Source: VAZQ01 sp036557665 (lineage in GTDB: Bacteria > Pseudomonadota > Alphaproteobacteria > Rhizobiales > Xanthobacteraceae). Taken from it: a DNA stretch of 64,000 nucleotides. A model generated the notes under the pieces. The model made no database searches. It had not been told where the DNA came from and worked only from the letters and a program-made list of their open reading frames with translations. Each line of letters begins with the position of its first letter. Within the stretch, counting starts at the first letter, position 1. Both the position numbers and the translations under genes were made by a program. The stretch spans positions 1 to 64,000 of the forward strand of contig DATBHG010000070.1 in NCBI GenBank assembly GCA_036557665.1, written 5' to 3'. Below are positions 18,510-25,934 of this stretch, piece after piece.

Positions 18510-18670
18510 AGGACAGGGCCAATCGGCTGCGCCGGGCGATCGACAAGACGCTCAGGCATCTTGCCAGAGACGATTTTGGCAAGGCCCGCGACCGTCTCTA
18601 TGCGGCGGCGATGGACGATGACGAGCAGCAAAATGCGACCGAGCAGAGGCAGCCGTGCTCTGGCTGCTGA
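18506..18670 (+). CDS. Small phage protein in lysis region
   Basis: A 54-aa hydrophilic, basic-then-acidic protein. Its ATG overlaps the lysin stop (ATGA), so translation is probably coupled. Short helices with Arg/Asp pairs and no membrane segment. It overlaps the next small gene by 16 bases. Function unknown; possibly a regulator or accessory factor of lysis. Confidence 0.5.
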   Translation: MKDRANRLRRAIDKTLRHLARDDFGKARDRLYAAAMDDDEQQNATEQRQPCSGC

Positions 18671-18825
18671 TCGGCGTTCCCGCCGTTTATCTGGGCATCG
18701 GGACGACCATGGCCGCCATCATGGACGCCACGCTTAGCGACGGACTGCCCTGGGATGACCGGATCGGGGATGCTGATCTGGCCGCTCACGTTCATCCCCG
18801 GATCAGGTCCGGGGACCAATCCTGA
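18655..18825 (+). CDS. Small one-TM phage protein in lysis region
   Basis: A 56-aa protein starting at GTG 18655 and overlapping the previous gene. Residues 2-22 (LWLLIGVPAVYLGIGTTMAA) form one likely membrane helix with a short charged tail outside. Such proteins next to lysins often act as holins, pinholins or lysis accessory proteins, but this is only positional inference. The last ten codons or so come from a palindromic repeat at 18796-18814. Confidence 0.45.
   Translation: MLWLLIGVPAVYLGIGTTMAAIMDATLSDGLPWDDRIGDADLAAHVHPRIRSGDQS
18796..18814. repeat. Palindromic repeat CCCCGGA-N5-TCCGGGG
   Basis: Seven-base perfect arms around TCAGG. This type of GGATCAGGTCC-centred palindrome is familiar to me as a dispersed repeat in alphaproteobacterial genomes (unchecked). 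Here it forms the last codons of the small membrane gene at 18655 and lies just before the next ribosome binding site. Confidence 0.55.
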
Positions 18826-18846
18826 AATTTGAGAAAGGAGACTGTT

Positions 18847-19161
18847 ATGGACATCATCGACTATGTGGTGCTCGCCATCGCCGGGTATTTCATCTTCGAC
18901 TTCGTGCGTGCATATCGCGGCACGGTCGGCTCGGTGTGGTCGCGCTGTATCGGGGCGGCGAAGTCGAGCGCAACGATCCTGTGGGCGCGGTTTACCGTCG
19001 TGGTGACGGCGCTTGCCGCCGGGCTCGTCCAGATTGCGGACTTCATCCAGGCGCCGTCGGTTTCTGCCGCGATTAGCACGTATCTGAAACCCTCCGTCGT
19101 GGCGGCGATCATGGTGACGGTCGCCGTGGTGACGGAATGGGCGCGCAGGCGGACGCTCTGA
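18847..19161 (+). CDS. Small phage membrane protein
   Basis: A 104-aa protein with likely membrane helices at residues about 4-22, 48-66 and 80-97. The ATG at 18847 follows AAGGAG by about seven bases; a longer frame from 18829 lacks support. Its stop overlaps the next ATG (TGATG). With two or three helices and location after the lysin, it is a holin candidate, though its family is not recognised. Confidence 0.55.
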   Translation: MDIIDYVVLAIAGYFIFDFVRAYRGTVGSVWSRCIGAAKSSATILWARFTVVVTALAAGLVQIADFIQAPSVSAAISTYLKPSVVAAIMVTVAVVTEWARRRTL

Positions 19162-19520
19162 TGCTCATGTTCGGCACGCTGCTTGCCTTCATTAATCCCC
19201 TCTCTACCATCCTCGGCAAGATCGAGGAATGGGAGGGGAAACTGCTCGATGCCAAGACCGAGCAGGAGCGCATCGCGGCGCAGGAGCGGATCGCCTGGTA
19301 CGAAGCCGCGGCGGGCATCGCGGGGCATCCGATCGATGCCATCATTCGCGGCATTATGGCTGCGCCGGGCATCGTCTTCGTCTGGAAACTGATCGTCTAC
19401 GACAAGATCCTGGGTTGGGGCTCGACCGACGATCTGTCACCCAATCTCTGGTACTTCGCCGTCGCACTGCCGTGGGGGTTTTATTTCCTGCACTGGACAA
19501 TGGGACGTCTGCGATCTTGA
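19161..19520 (+). CDS. Holin-like phage membrane protein
   Basis: A 119-aa protein with a hydrophobic N-terminus (LMFGTLLAFINPLSTIL), a central charged coiled segment (KIEEWEGKLLDAKTEQERI), then two hydrophobic helices around residues 56-78 and 95-112. The HPIDAIIRGIMAAP and ending FYFLHWTMG segments resemble phage 3TM-type holin proteins. It would form inner-membrane lesions that release the lysin. Coupled to the upstream gene by a one-base overlap. Confidence 0.6.
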   Translation: MLMFGTLLAFINPLSTILGKIEEWEGKLLDAKTEQERIAAQERIAWYEAAAGIAGHPIDAIIRGIMAAPGIVFVWKLIVYDKILGWGSTDDLSPNLWYFAVALPWGFYFLHWTMGRLRS

Positions 19521-19534
19521 AGAGAGGAGCTCAG

Positions 19535-19750
19535 ATGCCGTTCGAGCGACTGGCCGTCCTCGAAGAAAAGGTTCGCTGCATCGAGACGACGCTCAAGGAC
19601 GTGAGCGTCGAAGTACACGAGATTCACGACCTATTGATGAAAGCCAGAGGCGCGCGATGGCTGGTGGCAGCCGCGGCAAGCATCGCCGGGTTCTGCTCAG
19701 GAGTCGTCGCGGTCACCGCCACGATCGTCAACAAAATCGCGACGCACTGA
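19535..19750 (+). CDS. Small coiled-coil plus TM phage protein (lysis accessory?)
   Basis: A 71-aa protein with GAGAGGAGC before its ATG. Residues 1-38 predict a coiled coil (AVLEEKVRCIETTLKDVSVE) and residues about 42-66 one membrane helix. This topology resembles XhlA-type or holin-accessory proteins. It is the last gene of the prophage. A diverged fragment of the same sequence lies at 23,873, beyond the next two chromosomal genes. Confidence 0.6.
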   Translation: MPFERLAVLEEKVRCIETTLKDVSVEVHEIHDLLMKARGARWLVAAAASIAGFCSGVVAVTATIVNKIATH

Positions 19751-19773
19751 GCAACCGTGAGGACACCGCCGCC

Positions 19774-19862
19774 TCAGAAGGCGGGTCGCTCGCACTCCGG
19801 TAGTCCTGAAGGCTTCTACTATTCCAGAATGAATTGGTGATAAACTCATATTCTGGGCCGCT
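19774..19862 (-). pseudogene. Decayed 3' end of a paralogue of the 68-aa gene at 24,090
   Basis: Reading the minus strand from 19,862 to 19,774 gives recognisable remnants of the 68-aa protein's C-terminus (FILE, KPSGLP and ECER in order), interrupted by three stops and ending at the same final TGA. The intact copy reads FILEWWEPSGLPQCERLAA at the matching place. DNA similarity is plain over about 85 bases. The remainder of this gap (19,863-20,119) shows no gene. Confidence 0.65.
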
Positions 19863-20119
19863 CCGGACCGTCCAACTAGATTTCGTTGTTCAGCGGCTAG
19901 TGCGCCGACCGTTTGCGAAGAGCGTGTCGCCGTAAGTGCGACATTGCCAAATATTACGCGCCTATTCCGAGTAGAACGTCCGGTCATTGCCGCGGTTTGC
20001 TGCAGCGCGCTCCGCATAAGCGGTGACCGCTTTGCCGGGGGCCCTTTTTGCTGTTCACGGGCTCACAGTGATTGCGCCCTCCGAGAGAAGCCGATAACCC
20101 CGCTCCAGCCACACCAAAT

Positions 20120-22513
20120 CTACGAGGCTATCTGTATTCCGATTCTGGGGCGGCTCTGATCCTGCCAGTGGCCGCGGGATGAAAGCATTTGCGCCGCATG
20201 GCGCAGGAGATAAACCGGCACCTCCTGGCTGGATACGGGTTTCGAGAACAAAAATCCCTGCGCCGCGTCGCACTCGAGTGCACGCAATTGGGCAACCTGA
20301 GCGAGGGACTCCACGCCCTCGGCAACCACGGTCTTTCCCAGGCTATGGGACAGGCGAACAATTGCATCGACAATCGATTGGCTCCTCGCATCGGTGCCGA
20401 GGTTGCTCACGAATGAACGATCGATCTTGACCTTTTTGATCGGCAGCGACTGCAGGTGCGTAAGAGAGGCAAAGCCCGTCCCAAAGTCGTCAAGCGCAAT
20501 GGAGATCCCCCGCTCTGCCAGAAGCGCCAGATTACGCTTGATCGTTCCGGCGCCGTCATCGAATCCGGCTGTTTCCGTAACTTCTATCTCCAGGCGCTCG
20601 GGGTCGATGCCGCCTGCCTGCAGCAATGCCAGCACGCGATCGGCATAATCCTCTGCCCGCAATTCGACAGCGGACGCGTTCAGGGCGACCCGTTTGATTC
20701 CCAGCTCGTCCCCGAGCCAGCCATTGAGGTCACGGATGACTCCCCGCAGCATCGCCGCTCCGATGCCGCGGCCCACCTCCCTGTCCTCGAGGGCGGGCAG
20801 GAACTCGGCCGGGGTCGCGATTCGGCCATTCGGTTGACGGATCCGACAGAGTGCCTCGAACCCCTCGATCTCGCCCGTATCGAATGCGATTTGCGGCTGA
20901 TAAAACGGCACGATGCGGGCATCCTCAATGGCCGAGCGCGCCGACTCCAGGATCAGCAATCTGTTCTCGACCTCGGCTCGCATTGCCGGCGCGAACACCG
21001 CCGCGCGATTGCGGCCGGTCTGCTTTGCGCGAAAAAGAGCGAGATCGGCAGCGCGAAAGATGTCGCTCCAGGTGGATCCGTGGAGCGGGTAGCATGCGAC
21101 CCCGATGCTGACCGACATGTCGACCGTGTGACCGAGAAATTTCACCTTTTTGCGGATTGCGTCCAAAATGCGTGCTGTAATCGCCTCGATATCGGGGCGT
21201 TTCAAGCCGCCGCGCAGCACCACCGCGAATTCGTCTCCCCCGAGGCGGCCAACAACATGGGCTCCGCGACAAATGCGGGCCAGCCGCTTTGCGGCTATGC
21301 GCAACACATGGTCTCCGGCCTCGTGCGTGAGCGTGTCGTTGATGAATTTGAAATTATCGACGTCGATGAGGAGGACTGCGAACTGCCCCTTTGGCCCATG
21401 CGTCTCGTCCTCGACGATCGCTTCGATCAGCTCGTGAAAGCGATTCCGATTCGGCAGTTTCGTCAGGGTGTCGAAATTTGCCGCCCGCCATAGATGATCT
21501 GCTGCACGCTGCAGTCCGATCTGGCGTCTGACGATGATCCCCATGAAAACCAGGAGCAACACGCTGACGCCCGCAGCGACGCCGTAGTAAATGTCCCGGT
21601 GCAGCTCATAGCCGGCGAAAACCTTGGCGCGATCGATGCCGACGGCCACGACCAGCGGATATCCTTTCACCCGGCGATAGCTGGTGAGACGCGGGGTGCC
21701 GTCCTTGCGGCCATCGGTCACGAACGAGCCGGAGCTCGCCCGCGCCAGGCTCTTGAACAGCGCTCCGGAGCGAATCGAGTCGCCTACGCTTTGATCGGCG
21801 GCAGACACGCGGGCGCGAAGAATTCCGTCCAAACCGACCAGCAGCACCATGCCGTTCTTGCTGATGTCGATGGATCGATAGAAGCTCACGAGATAGTACG
21901 GGTTGATCGAGACCAGGATCACGCCCGCGAACGAGCCATCGGCGGCGCTGATGCGGCGGCTGAGCTGAATGGACCATTTGCGGCTGACCCTGCCCAGTAC
22001 CGGCTTGCTGATGAACAACTCGTCGCGGTCGCTGTCGACATGAACACGAAAATGCTCGCGGTCGCTCAAATCCATGGGCGCCGCCGGCATGCCGAGGCTG
22101 GAGCCCGCGAGCATTCCCTGCTTGTCGATGATGACGATCTGCAGCGAGACATCGGATGCGAACTGTTGATCGCGCGCCCACTGGCTCAGGTCGAATTGCT
22201 CCGGGTCCTTGAGATACGACGCGCGGGCAAACAGCAGAGTCTGATCATGCGCCTGGATGAGGCGGATGATGGTCTCCTCGAAGACCCGCGCGAGGCTGGC
22301 AGTCTCCTCGTAGGCGGCGGTCTCGGTGCGGCCGGCATCCTGGCTGGCCATGGACCATGCTCCGAGCCAGATAATCGCCAGCGAAAAAAGCCCGAGAAAA
22401 ATGCTGCCTCTGGTGCCGGCACTCACCAAGAGCATTCTTGCGGAGCGACAGGCAACGGACGCCGTGGCGACCAGCTCGCTCGACAGCCCCCGTAAATTAC
22501 CCACCGCCCGCAT
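20120..22513 (-). CDS. Membrane GGDEF-EAL protein with periplasmic sensor
   Basis: A 797-aa c-di-GMP enzyme. TM helices at about 36-56 and 308-328 bracket a PDC/Cache-like periplasmic sensor (about 57-305). The GGDEF domain has an intact active motif at 425-429, but the upstream inhibitory site reads RxxH rather than RxxD. The EAL domain starts at about 530 with an intact EAL (553-555), a DDFGTG loop and EGVES, so both synthase and phosphodiesterase active sites look plausible; bifunctional enzymes usually favour one. It likely controls surface attachment or motility. It lies on the opposite strand to the prophage and stands alone, with no partner regulator next to it. Confidence 0.9.
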   Translation of the reverse strand: MRAVGNLRGLSSELVATASVACRSARMLLVSAGTRGSIFLGLFSLAIIWLGAWSMASQDAGRTETAAYEETASLARVFEETIIRLIQAHDQTLLFARASYLKDPEQFDLSQWARDQQFASDVSLQIVIIDKQGMLAGSSLGMPAAPMDLSDREHFRVHVDSDRDELFISKPVLGRVSRKWSIQLSRRISAADGSFAGVILVSINPYYLVSFYRSIDISKNGMVLLVGLDGILRARVSAADQSVGDSIRSGALFKSLARASSGSFVTDGRKDGTPRLTSYRRVKGYPLVVAVGIDRAKVFAGYELHRDIYYGVAAGVSVLLLVFMGIIVRRQIGLQRAADHLWRAANFDTLTKLPNRNRFHELIEAIVEDETHGPKGQFAVLLIDVDNFKFINDTLTHEAGDHVLRIAAKRLARICRGAHVVGRLGGDEFAVVLRGGLKRPDIEAITARILDAIRKKVKFLGHTVDMSVSIGVACYPLHGSTWSDIFRAADLALFRAKQTGRNRAAVFAPAMRAEVENRLLILESARSAIEDARIVPFYQPQIAFDTGEIEGFEALCRIRQPNGRIATPAEFLPALEDREVGRGIGAAMLRGVIRDLNGWLGDELGIKRVALNASAVELRAEDYADRVLALLQAGGIDPERLEIEVTETAGFDDGAGTIKRNLALLAERGISIALDDFGTGFASLTHLQSLPIKKVKIDRSFVSNLGTDARSQSIVDAIVRLSHSLGKTVVAEGVESLAQVAQLRALECDAAQGFLFSKPVSSQEVPVYLLRHAAQMLSSRGHWQDQSRPRIGIQIAS

Positions 22514-22873
22514 GGCATTGGTCTTAACCCAGCACTGCTTACCGGAGCATTCGCGAGCGCCGCGAAAAATCCATTTAGCTTAATTCACTGTAAAATCGTG
22601 CAGAAGGGTCCGCCCATGGTTAATCGATTGCGGCGCAGGCGCAACCTGCGACGACTGTGCGAGCTACAGCATCGAAACAAGCAATCCCAGGCGGCCATGG
22701 CCGAGCTTGCACGTACCAACGCTCGAGCAGGCCCGCCCCCGCGGGCACAGGGATCGGCCGGCCACGAGCGAGCAAGCCGAGCCCAGAGCGTACGGCTTCT
22801 TGCCGGCTCGCAATGCGTTATTGCGGCACCGCGGCTTGATGCGATGCCAGCCGGCGAGATAGATTCGCAACCC
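22514..22873. other. Region upstream of the UDP-glucuronate decarboxylase gene
   Basis: Divergent spacer between the GGDEF-EAL gene and the decarboxylase. The plus frame is open throughout and could add an Arg/Gln-rich N-terminus from an ATG at 22,616 (MVNRLRRRRNLRRLCEL) to the decarboxylase, or encode a small separate peptide. Nothing supports either strongly, and family members do not have such an extension. No terminator or repeat is visible. Confidence 0.4.
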
Positions 22874-23866
22874 ATGCATCTGGAAAGACGTGCTCTGGTC
22901 ACCGGCGGTGCCGGCTTTCTCGGCTCGCACCTGTGCGAGCGGCTGCTGGCGGACGGAGCAGTGGCTCTTTGCCTCGACAATTTCTTCACCGGCGCTCGCC
23001 GCAACATCGCGCACCTGCTCGATCACAGGCACTTCGAGTTGATCCGCCACGACGTCACCTTTCCTTTCTATGCGGAGGTAGACGAGATCTACAATCTCGC
23101 ATGTCCGGCCTCCCCGATCCATTACCAGCACGACCCGGTGCAGACCACGAAGACGAGCGTGCACGGAGCCATCAACATGCTCGGCCTCGCCAAGCGTCTG
23201 CGAGCGCGTATCCTCCAGGCGTCGACCTCGGAGGTCTATGGCGACCCCGACATCCATCCGCAGACCGAGGACTATTGGGGCAATGTCAATCCGGTCGGCC
23301 CACGCTCGTGCTATGACGAAGGCAAGCGCTGCGCCGAGACGCTGTTCTTCGACTATTGGCGCCAACACGAGCTGCAGATCAAGGTGGCGAGGATCTTCAA
23401 CACCTACGGTCCGCGCATGCATCCCAACGACGGACGCGTGGTGTCGAACTTCATCGTCCAGGCGCTGCTCGGCCGCGACATCACCGTTTACGGGGACGGC
23501 CTGCAGACCCGCTCATTCTGCTATGTCGATGACCTCATCGACGGCCTGGTGCGGCTGATGGCGACCCCGCCGGCCGTGACCGGCCCGCTCAACATCGGCA
23601 ATCCGGTCGAATTCACCATCATGGAGCTCGCCACCGAGACGATCAACCTCGTCGGCTCGCGCTCGCGCATCGTGCATCGTGCACTGCCAGAAAACGACCC
23701 CAAGCAGCGCCAGCCGGACATCTCGCGCGCGCAGGAGCTGCTGGGCTGGCAACCGCGCATCGCGCTCAAGGAGGGTCTGATCAAGACGATCGCCTACTTT
23801 GAAGAGCTGCTGTCCGATCAGGCCCTCAGAGGGCAGCTTGCAAAGCAGGCCGCAGCTCCCGCCTGA
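22874..23866 (+). CDS. uxs: UDP-glucuronate decarboxylase (UDP-xylose synthase)
   Basis: A 330-aa extended SDR enzyme that converts UDP-glucuronate to UDP-xylose with bound NAD, feeding capsule, LPS or other glycan synthesis in the cytoplasm. It has the GGAGFLGSHL nucleotide motif, the DNFFTG loop, STSEVYGDP, the catalytic YDEGK (Tyr-x-x-x-Lys), NTYGPRM and a late PDI segment, all typical of this family. The ATG at 22,874 aligns with usual family starts; the ATG at 22,844 is possible. No other glycan genes are adjacent. It lies between two copies of prophage-end sequence. Confidence 0.88.
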   Translation: MHLERRALVTGGAGFLGSHLCERLLADGAVALCLDNFFTGARRNIAHLLDHRHFELIRHDVTFPFYAEVDEIYNLACPASPIHYQHDPVQTTKTSVHGAINMLGLAKRLRARILQASTSEVYGDPDIHPQTEDYWGNVNPVGPRSCYDEGKRCAETLFFDYWRQHELQIKVARIFNTYGPRMHPNDGRVVSNFIVQALLGRDITVYGDGLQTRSFCYVDDLIDGLVRLMATPPAVTGPLNIGNPVEFTIMELATETINLVGSRSRIVHRALPENDPKQRQPDISRAQELLGWQPRIALKEGLIKTIAYFEELLSDQALRGQLAKQAAAPA

Positions 23867-23872
23867 CAAGGC

Positions 23873-23998
23873 GTTCGCTGCATCGAAACGACACTCAAGA
23901 ACAATAGCTCCGGTAGCGGGCGCCGTGGTCCAGGATGTCACTCTTTTTCGACAGTCGTCTGTCGTTTGGCGACGCTGACAATCGGGACCAGAATGATC
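23873..23998 (+). pseudogene. Fragment related to the last prophage gene
   Basis: Bases 23,873-23,902 match 19,571-19,600 at 27 of 30 positions and encode VRCIETTLK, as in the 71-aa membrane protein. Further on, a hydrophobic stretch read in a shifted frame resembles that protein's C-terminal TM segment, which is weaker evidence. No intact ORF remains. The distance from this fragment to the 68-aa gene's stop (217 bases) is close to that in the prophage copy (203 bases). Confidence 0.5.
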
Positions 23999-24089
23999 CT
24001 GTGCCGCCACGCGCGCAGGACATGCTAGCAGTGGCTGAAGCTCAGCCCCTGAAATTCCGAGCAAGTGCAACGGCGAGGATGCCGCTGCC

Positions 24090-24296
24090 TCAGGCGGCCA
24101 GCCGCTCGCACTGGGGCAGCCCCGAAGGCTCCCACCATTCCAGAATGAAATATCGAACACGCGGGCCGCCGCGCGGCGCATGCCGCAGCTCGACCTCGAT
24201 CCACCATTCAGCGTGAGCTATCGAGCGAAAGCCCTTCACCAGCTTGTCGGTCTGACCTTCGGTCTCGACCCGTATGGCATAGGATTCGGGGTCCAT
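24090..24296 (-). CDS. Small conserved-looking protein, function unknown
   Basis: A 68-aa hydrophilic protein with several aromatic residues (WWIEVEL, YFILEWWEP). No signal or membrane segment. The reason to accept it is comparative: a decayed copy at 19,774 keeps its C-terminal residues and stop in the same frame, so this frame was once selected. No strong ribosome binding site precedes the ATG. It may be a phage-borne or phage-adjacent gene. Function unknown. Confidence 0.55.
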   Translation of the reverse strand: MDPESYAIRVETEGQTDKLVKGFRSIAHAEWWIEVELRHAPRGGPRVRYFILEWWEPSGLPQCERLAA

Positions 24297-24581
24297 GTCA
24301 TCACCCGTCTTCGAGCTGTGAGGGAAGCATCATGATGGATTCCTGCGCTTTGCGCAATGGAGCCGCGCCGTCCGCGCGGCAGAGCTGCGCCGCCCAATGC
24401 AGAGACCCGACCCAGGCCAACAACGCCGGCCGTCAAGCCCCTGTTCCCGCCGAGCCGGCGACGAGAACCTCCCCGGGTGATGCAAAAAGGCCATAGGGCG
24501 GGGATTTCCTGTGGAGGCGTATTGCTAGGCCGTCTGCGCCGGCCTAGGGTCGTCGCGCTTCGCGCCTACGGGCCGAGGCAA

Positions 24582-24624
24582 GCCCCGGAGGCCCTGCCTG
24601 AACCAAGACCGGGGCTTTTTTTTT
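24582..24624 (+). terminator. Intrinsic terminator, plus strand
   Basis: Arms GCCCCGG (24,582-24,588) and CCGGGGC (24,609-24,615) with a 20-base loop, followed directly by nine T. It would end transcripts moving rightwards. No protein gene lies upstream on that strand within 700 bases, so it may end a small RNA or read-through from the decarboxylase gene. Confidence 0.65.
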
Positions 24625-24726
24625 GCCTGCCGCCCGCGCGAGCCGACGAGGCGGCGGAGGCCGCGCCGGCAAAGGCGCGCCCGACACGCATGCGCGGCCG
24701 ACCCCGCCGGGCAGCGCCGGGCGCAA

Positions 24727-24756
24727 AGAAAAAAACCGGACCCTGGCGGGTCCGGT
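24727..24756 (-). terminator. Intrinsic terminator, minus strand
   Basis: A perfect 9-bp stem (ACCGGACCC/GGGTCCGGT, loop TGGC) at 24,735-24,756, followed on the minus strand by a run of T interrupted by one C. It lies about 260 bases beyond the LysR stop and probably terminates the trxB-LysR transcript. Confidence 0.75.
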
Positions 24757-24913
24757 TGCAGTTTGTCGGCACAGGGCCGACAATCACCTTCCAGAGGGGA
24801 ACAGCTGGCAGCTCATCGGTTGCAATAAAAGACGCAACCTTCCGCCGCCAGTAGGCACACTCTAGGCCTGCACTCGCAGTCCGAAAACAGAGGAGTGCGC
24901 ATGTCTGCCATGA

Positions 24914-25016
24914 CCAGATGTCAGAGATCAGATGTCAGAGGACAGAAGGCGGACATCTCAGATCTTTCATCTGACATCTGACATCTGACATCTGACATCT
25001 GGCATCTGACATCTGT
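24914..25016. repeat. Heptamer tandem repeat with inverted arm next to the LysR stop
   Basis: Seven units of CATCTGA (two with one change) occupy 24,968-25,016, ending two bases before the stop codon of the LysR gene. Four units of the complementary heptamer (TCAGATG and variants) occupy 24,914-24,941. Together they can form a long imperfect hairpin in the 3' untranslated part of the LysR message. No spacer sequences are present, so this is not a CRISPR. Confidence 0.85.
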
Positions 25017-25018
25017 CA

Positions 25019-25927
25019 TCAGAAGTGCCAGCGCTGCGCCTTGGAGACCAGAAAATCGCGGAACACCTGCACGCGCGCGACCGACTTGAGCTCCTCCGGA
25101 TAAACGAAATAGGCATCGAGCGCGATCGTTTCCGATTCGCCGAACAGCTGAACGAGCCCGCCGTTCTCCTCGACCAGATAGTCGGGCAGGAGCGCAACCC
25201 CCATGCCCCGCTGACAGGCGCGCACCACGCCCAGGATCGTGTTGATGGTCAGCACCGGGCTGCGCGGGCCCTTGCCGTTCCTGCCCACCTCGGTGAGCCA
25301 GCGCCGGTTCTCCAGGTAGCTGGGCACCGTGTTGCCGCCGAGCAGGATGATCCGGTGCTTGTCCAGATCGTCGTGGGCGCGCGGGGTGCCGAACCGCTTC
25401 ACATAATCGGCCGAAGCGTAGGCGTGGAACCGCACCGAGAACAGCTTGCGCTGAATGAGATCGGGCTGGGTCGGCTGGCGCAGGCGGATGGCCACATCGG
25501 CCTCGCGCATCGCGAGGTCGAGTTCCTCGTCGGTGGTCAGCAGCGTGAGATGCACATCGGGGTAAAGCTCCACGAACTCGCCCAGCCGCGGGGTGAGCCA
25601 GTGCACCCCGATGCCGGGCGTGGTGGTGACCCGCAACTCGCCGTTCGGCCGCTCGCGACTGTCGGCGAGCTTGGCGCGCGCCGCCTCGAGCTTCATGAAC
25701 ACATCATGGGCGGTGTGATGCAGAAGCTCGCCTTGCTCGGTGAGGATGAGCCCGCGGGCGTGGCGATGGAACAGGGACACGCCGAGCTCCTGCTCGAGCG
25801 CGGAGACCTGGCGGGACACCGCCGATTGCGAAAGCCCGAGCTGCTCGCCGGCATGGGTGAAGCTGCCGGCCTCGGCGGCGGCGTGAAACACCTTCAGCTT
25901 GTCCCAGTCCATGCTGCCCGTGGCCAT
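25019..25927 (-). CDS. LysR-family transcriptional regulator
   Basis: A 302-aa regulator. Residues about 7-66 form the winged helix-turn-helix (FTHAGEQLGLSQSAVSRQV), and residues about 95-295 form the periplasmic-binding-like effector domain (LRVTTTPGIGVHWLTPRLGEF). I chose ATG 25,927, which has GAGAGGG just upstream; a longer frame reads into the trxB tail repeat. It starts eight bases after the trxB stop, so the two are probably co-transcribed. Its target is unknown. The gene ends against a heptamer repeat. Confidence 0.9.
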   Translation of the reverse strand: MATGSMDWDKLKVFHAAAEAGSFTHAGEQLGLSQSAVSRQVSALEQELGVSLFHRHARGLILTEQGELLHHTAHDVFMKLEAARAKLADSRERPNGELRVTTTPGIGVHWLTPRLGEFVELYPDVHLTLLTTDEELDLAMREADVAIRLRQPTQPDLIQRKLFSVRFHAYASADYVKRFGTPRAHDDLDKHRIILLGGNTVPSYLENRRWLTEVGRNGKGPRSPVLTINTILGVVRACQRGMGVALLPDYLVEENGGLVQLFGESETIALDAYFVYPEELKSVARVQVFRDFLVSKAQRWHF

Positions 25928-25934
25928 GGCCCTC

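Larger units (their letters stand above)
1..19750 (+). mobile_element. Prophage, late (structural and lysis) region of a podovirus-like phage
   Basis: About 25 consecutive plus-strand genes, many overlapping by 1-4 bases, follow the classic late-gene order: terminase, portal, scaffold, capsid, adaptor, tail nozzle, internal virion proteins, collar fibre, lysin, small membrane proteins. The short connector/nozzle set with no tape-measure or sheath gene points to podovirus morphology, and the capsid is of the SU10/DUF5309 type. There is no integrase, repressor or replication gene, so the left end lies outside the window or has been lost. The right end is placed after the last small membrane gene, where a minus-strand chromosomal gene begins. 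All large structural ORFs are open, so the module may be functional. Confidence 0.9.
24297..25018. other. Long intergenic region with two opposed terminators and a heptamer repeat
   Basis: About 720 bases without a firm gene. A 54-aa plus-strand frame (24,332-24,496) with AGGGA upstream is possible but its composition is not convincing. A plus-strand terminator (24,582-24,624), a minus-strand terminator (24,727-24,756) and a 7-bp tandem repeat (24,914-25,016) are listed separately. The plus-strand terminator has no obvious upstream gene, which leaves room for a small RNA between about 24,300 and 24,620. Confidence 0.5.

Noticed and set aside
20456..22495. Two long plus-strand frames opposite the GGDEF-EAL gene
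   Set aside because: Antisense shadows with no motifs; the minus strand encodes a full recognised protein.
22598..22873. 92-residue N-terminal extension of the UDP-glucuronate decarboxylase
   Set aside because: Family members start close to the GGAGFLG motif; the extension is Arg/Gln-rich and lacks support.
24357..24854. 165-aa frame in the intergenic region
   Set aside because: It runs through both intrinsic terminators and is extremely Arg/Pro/Ala-rich; not protein-like.
24914..25016. Possible CRISPR array
   Set aside because: The repeat unit is seven bases and contiguous, with no spacers and no cas genes nearby.
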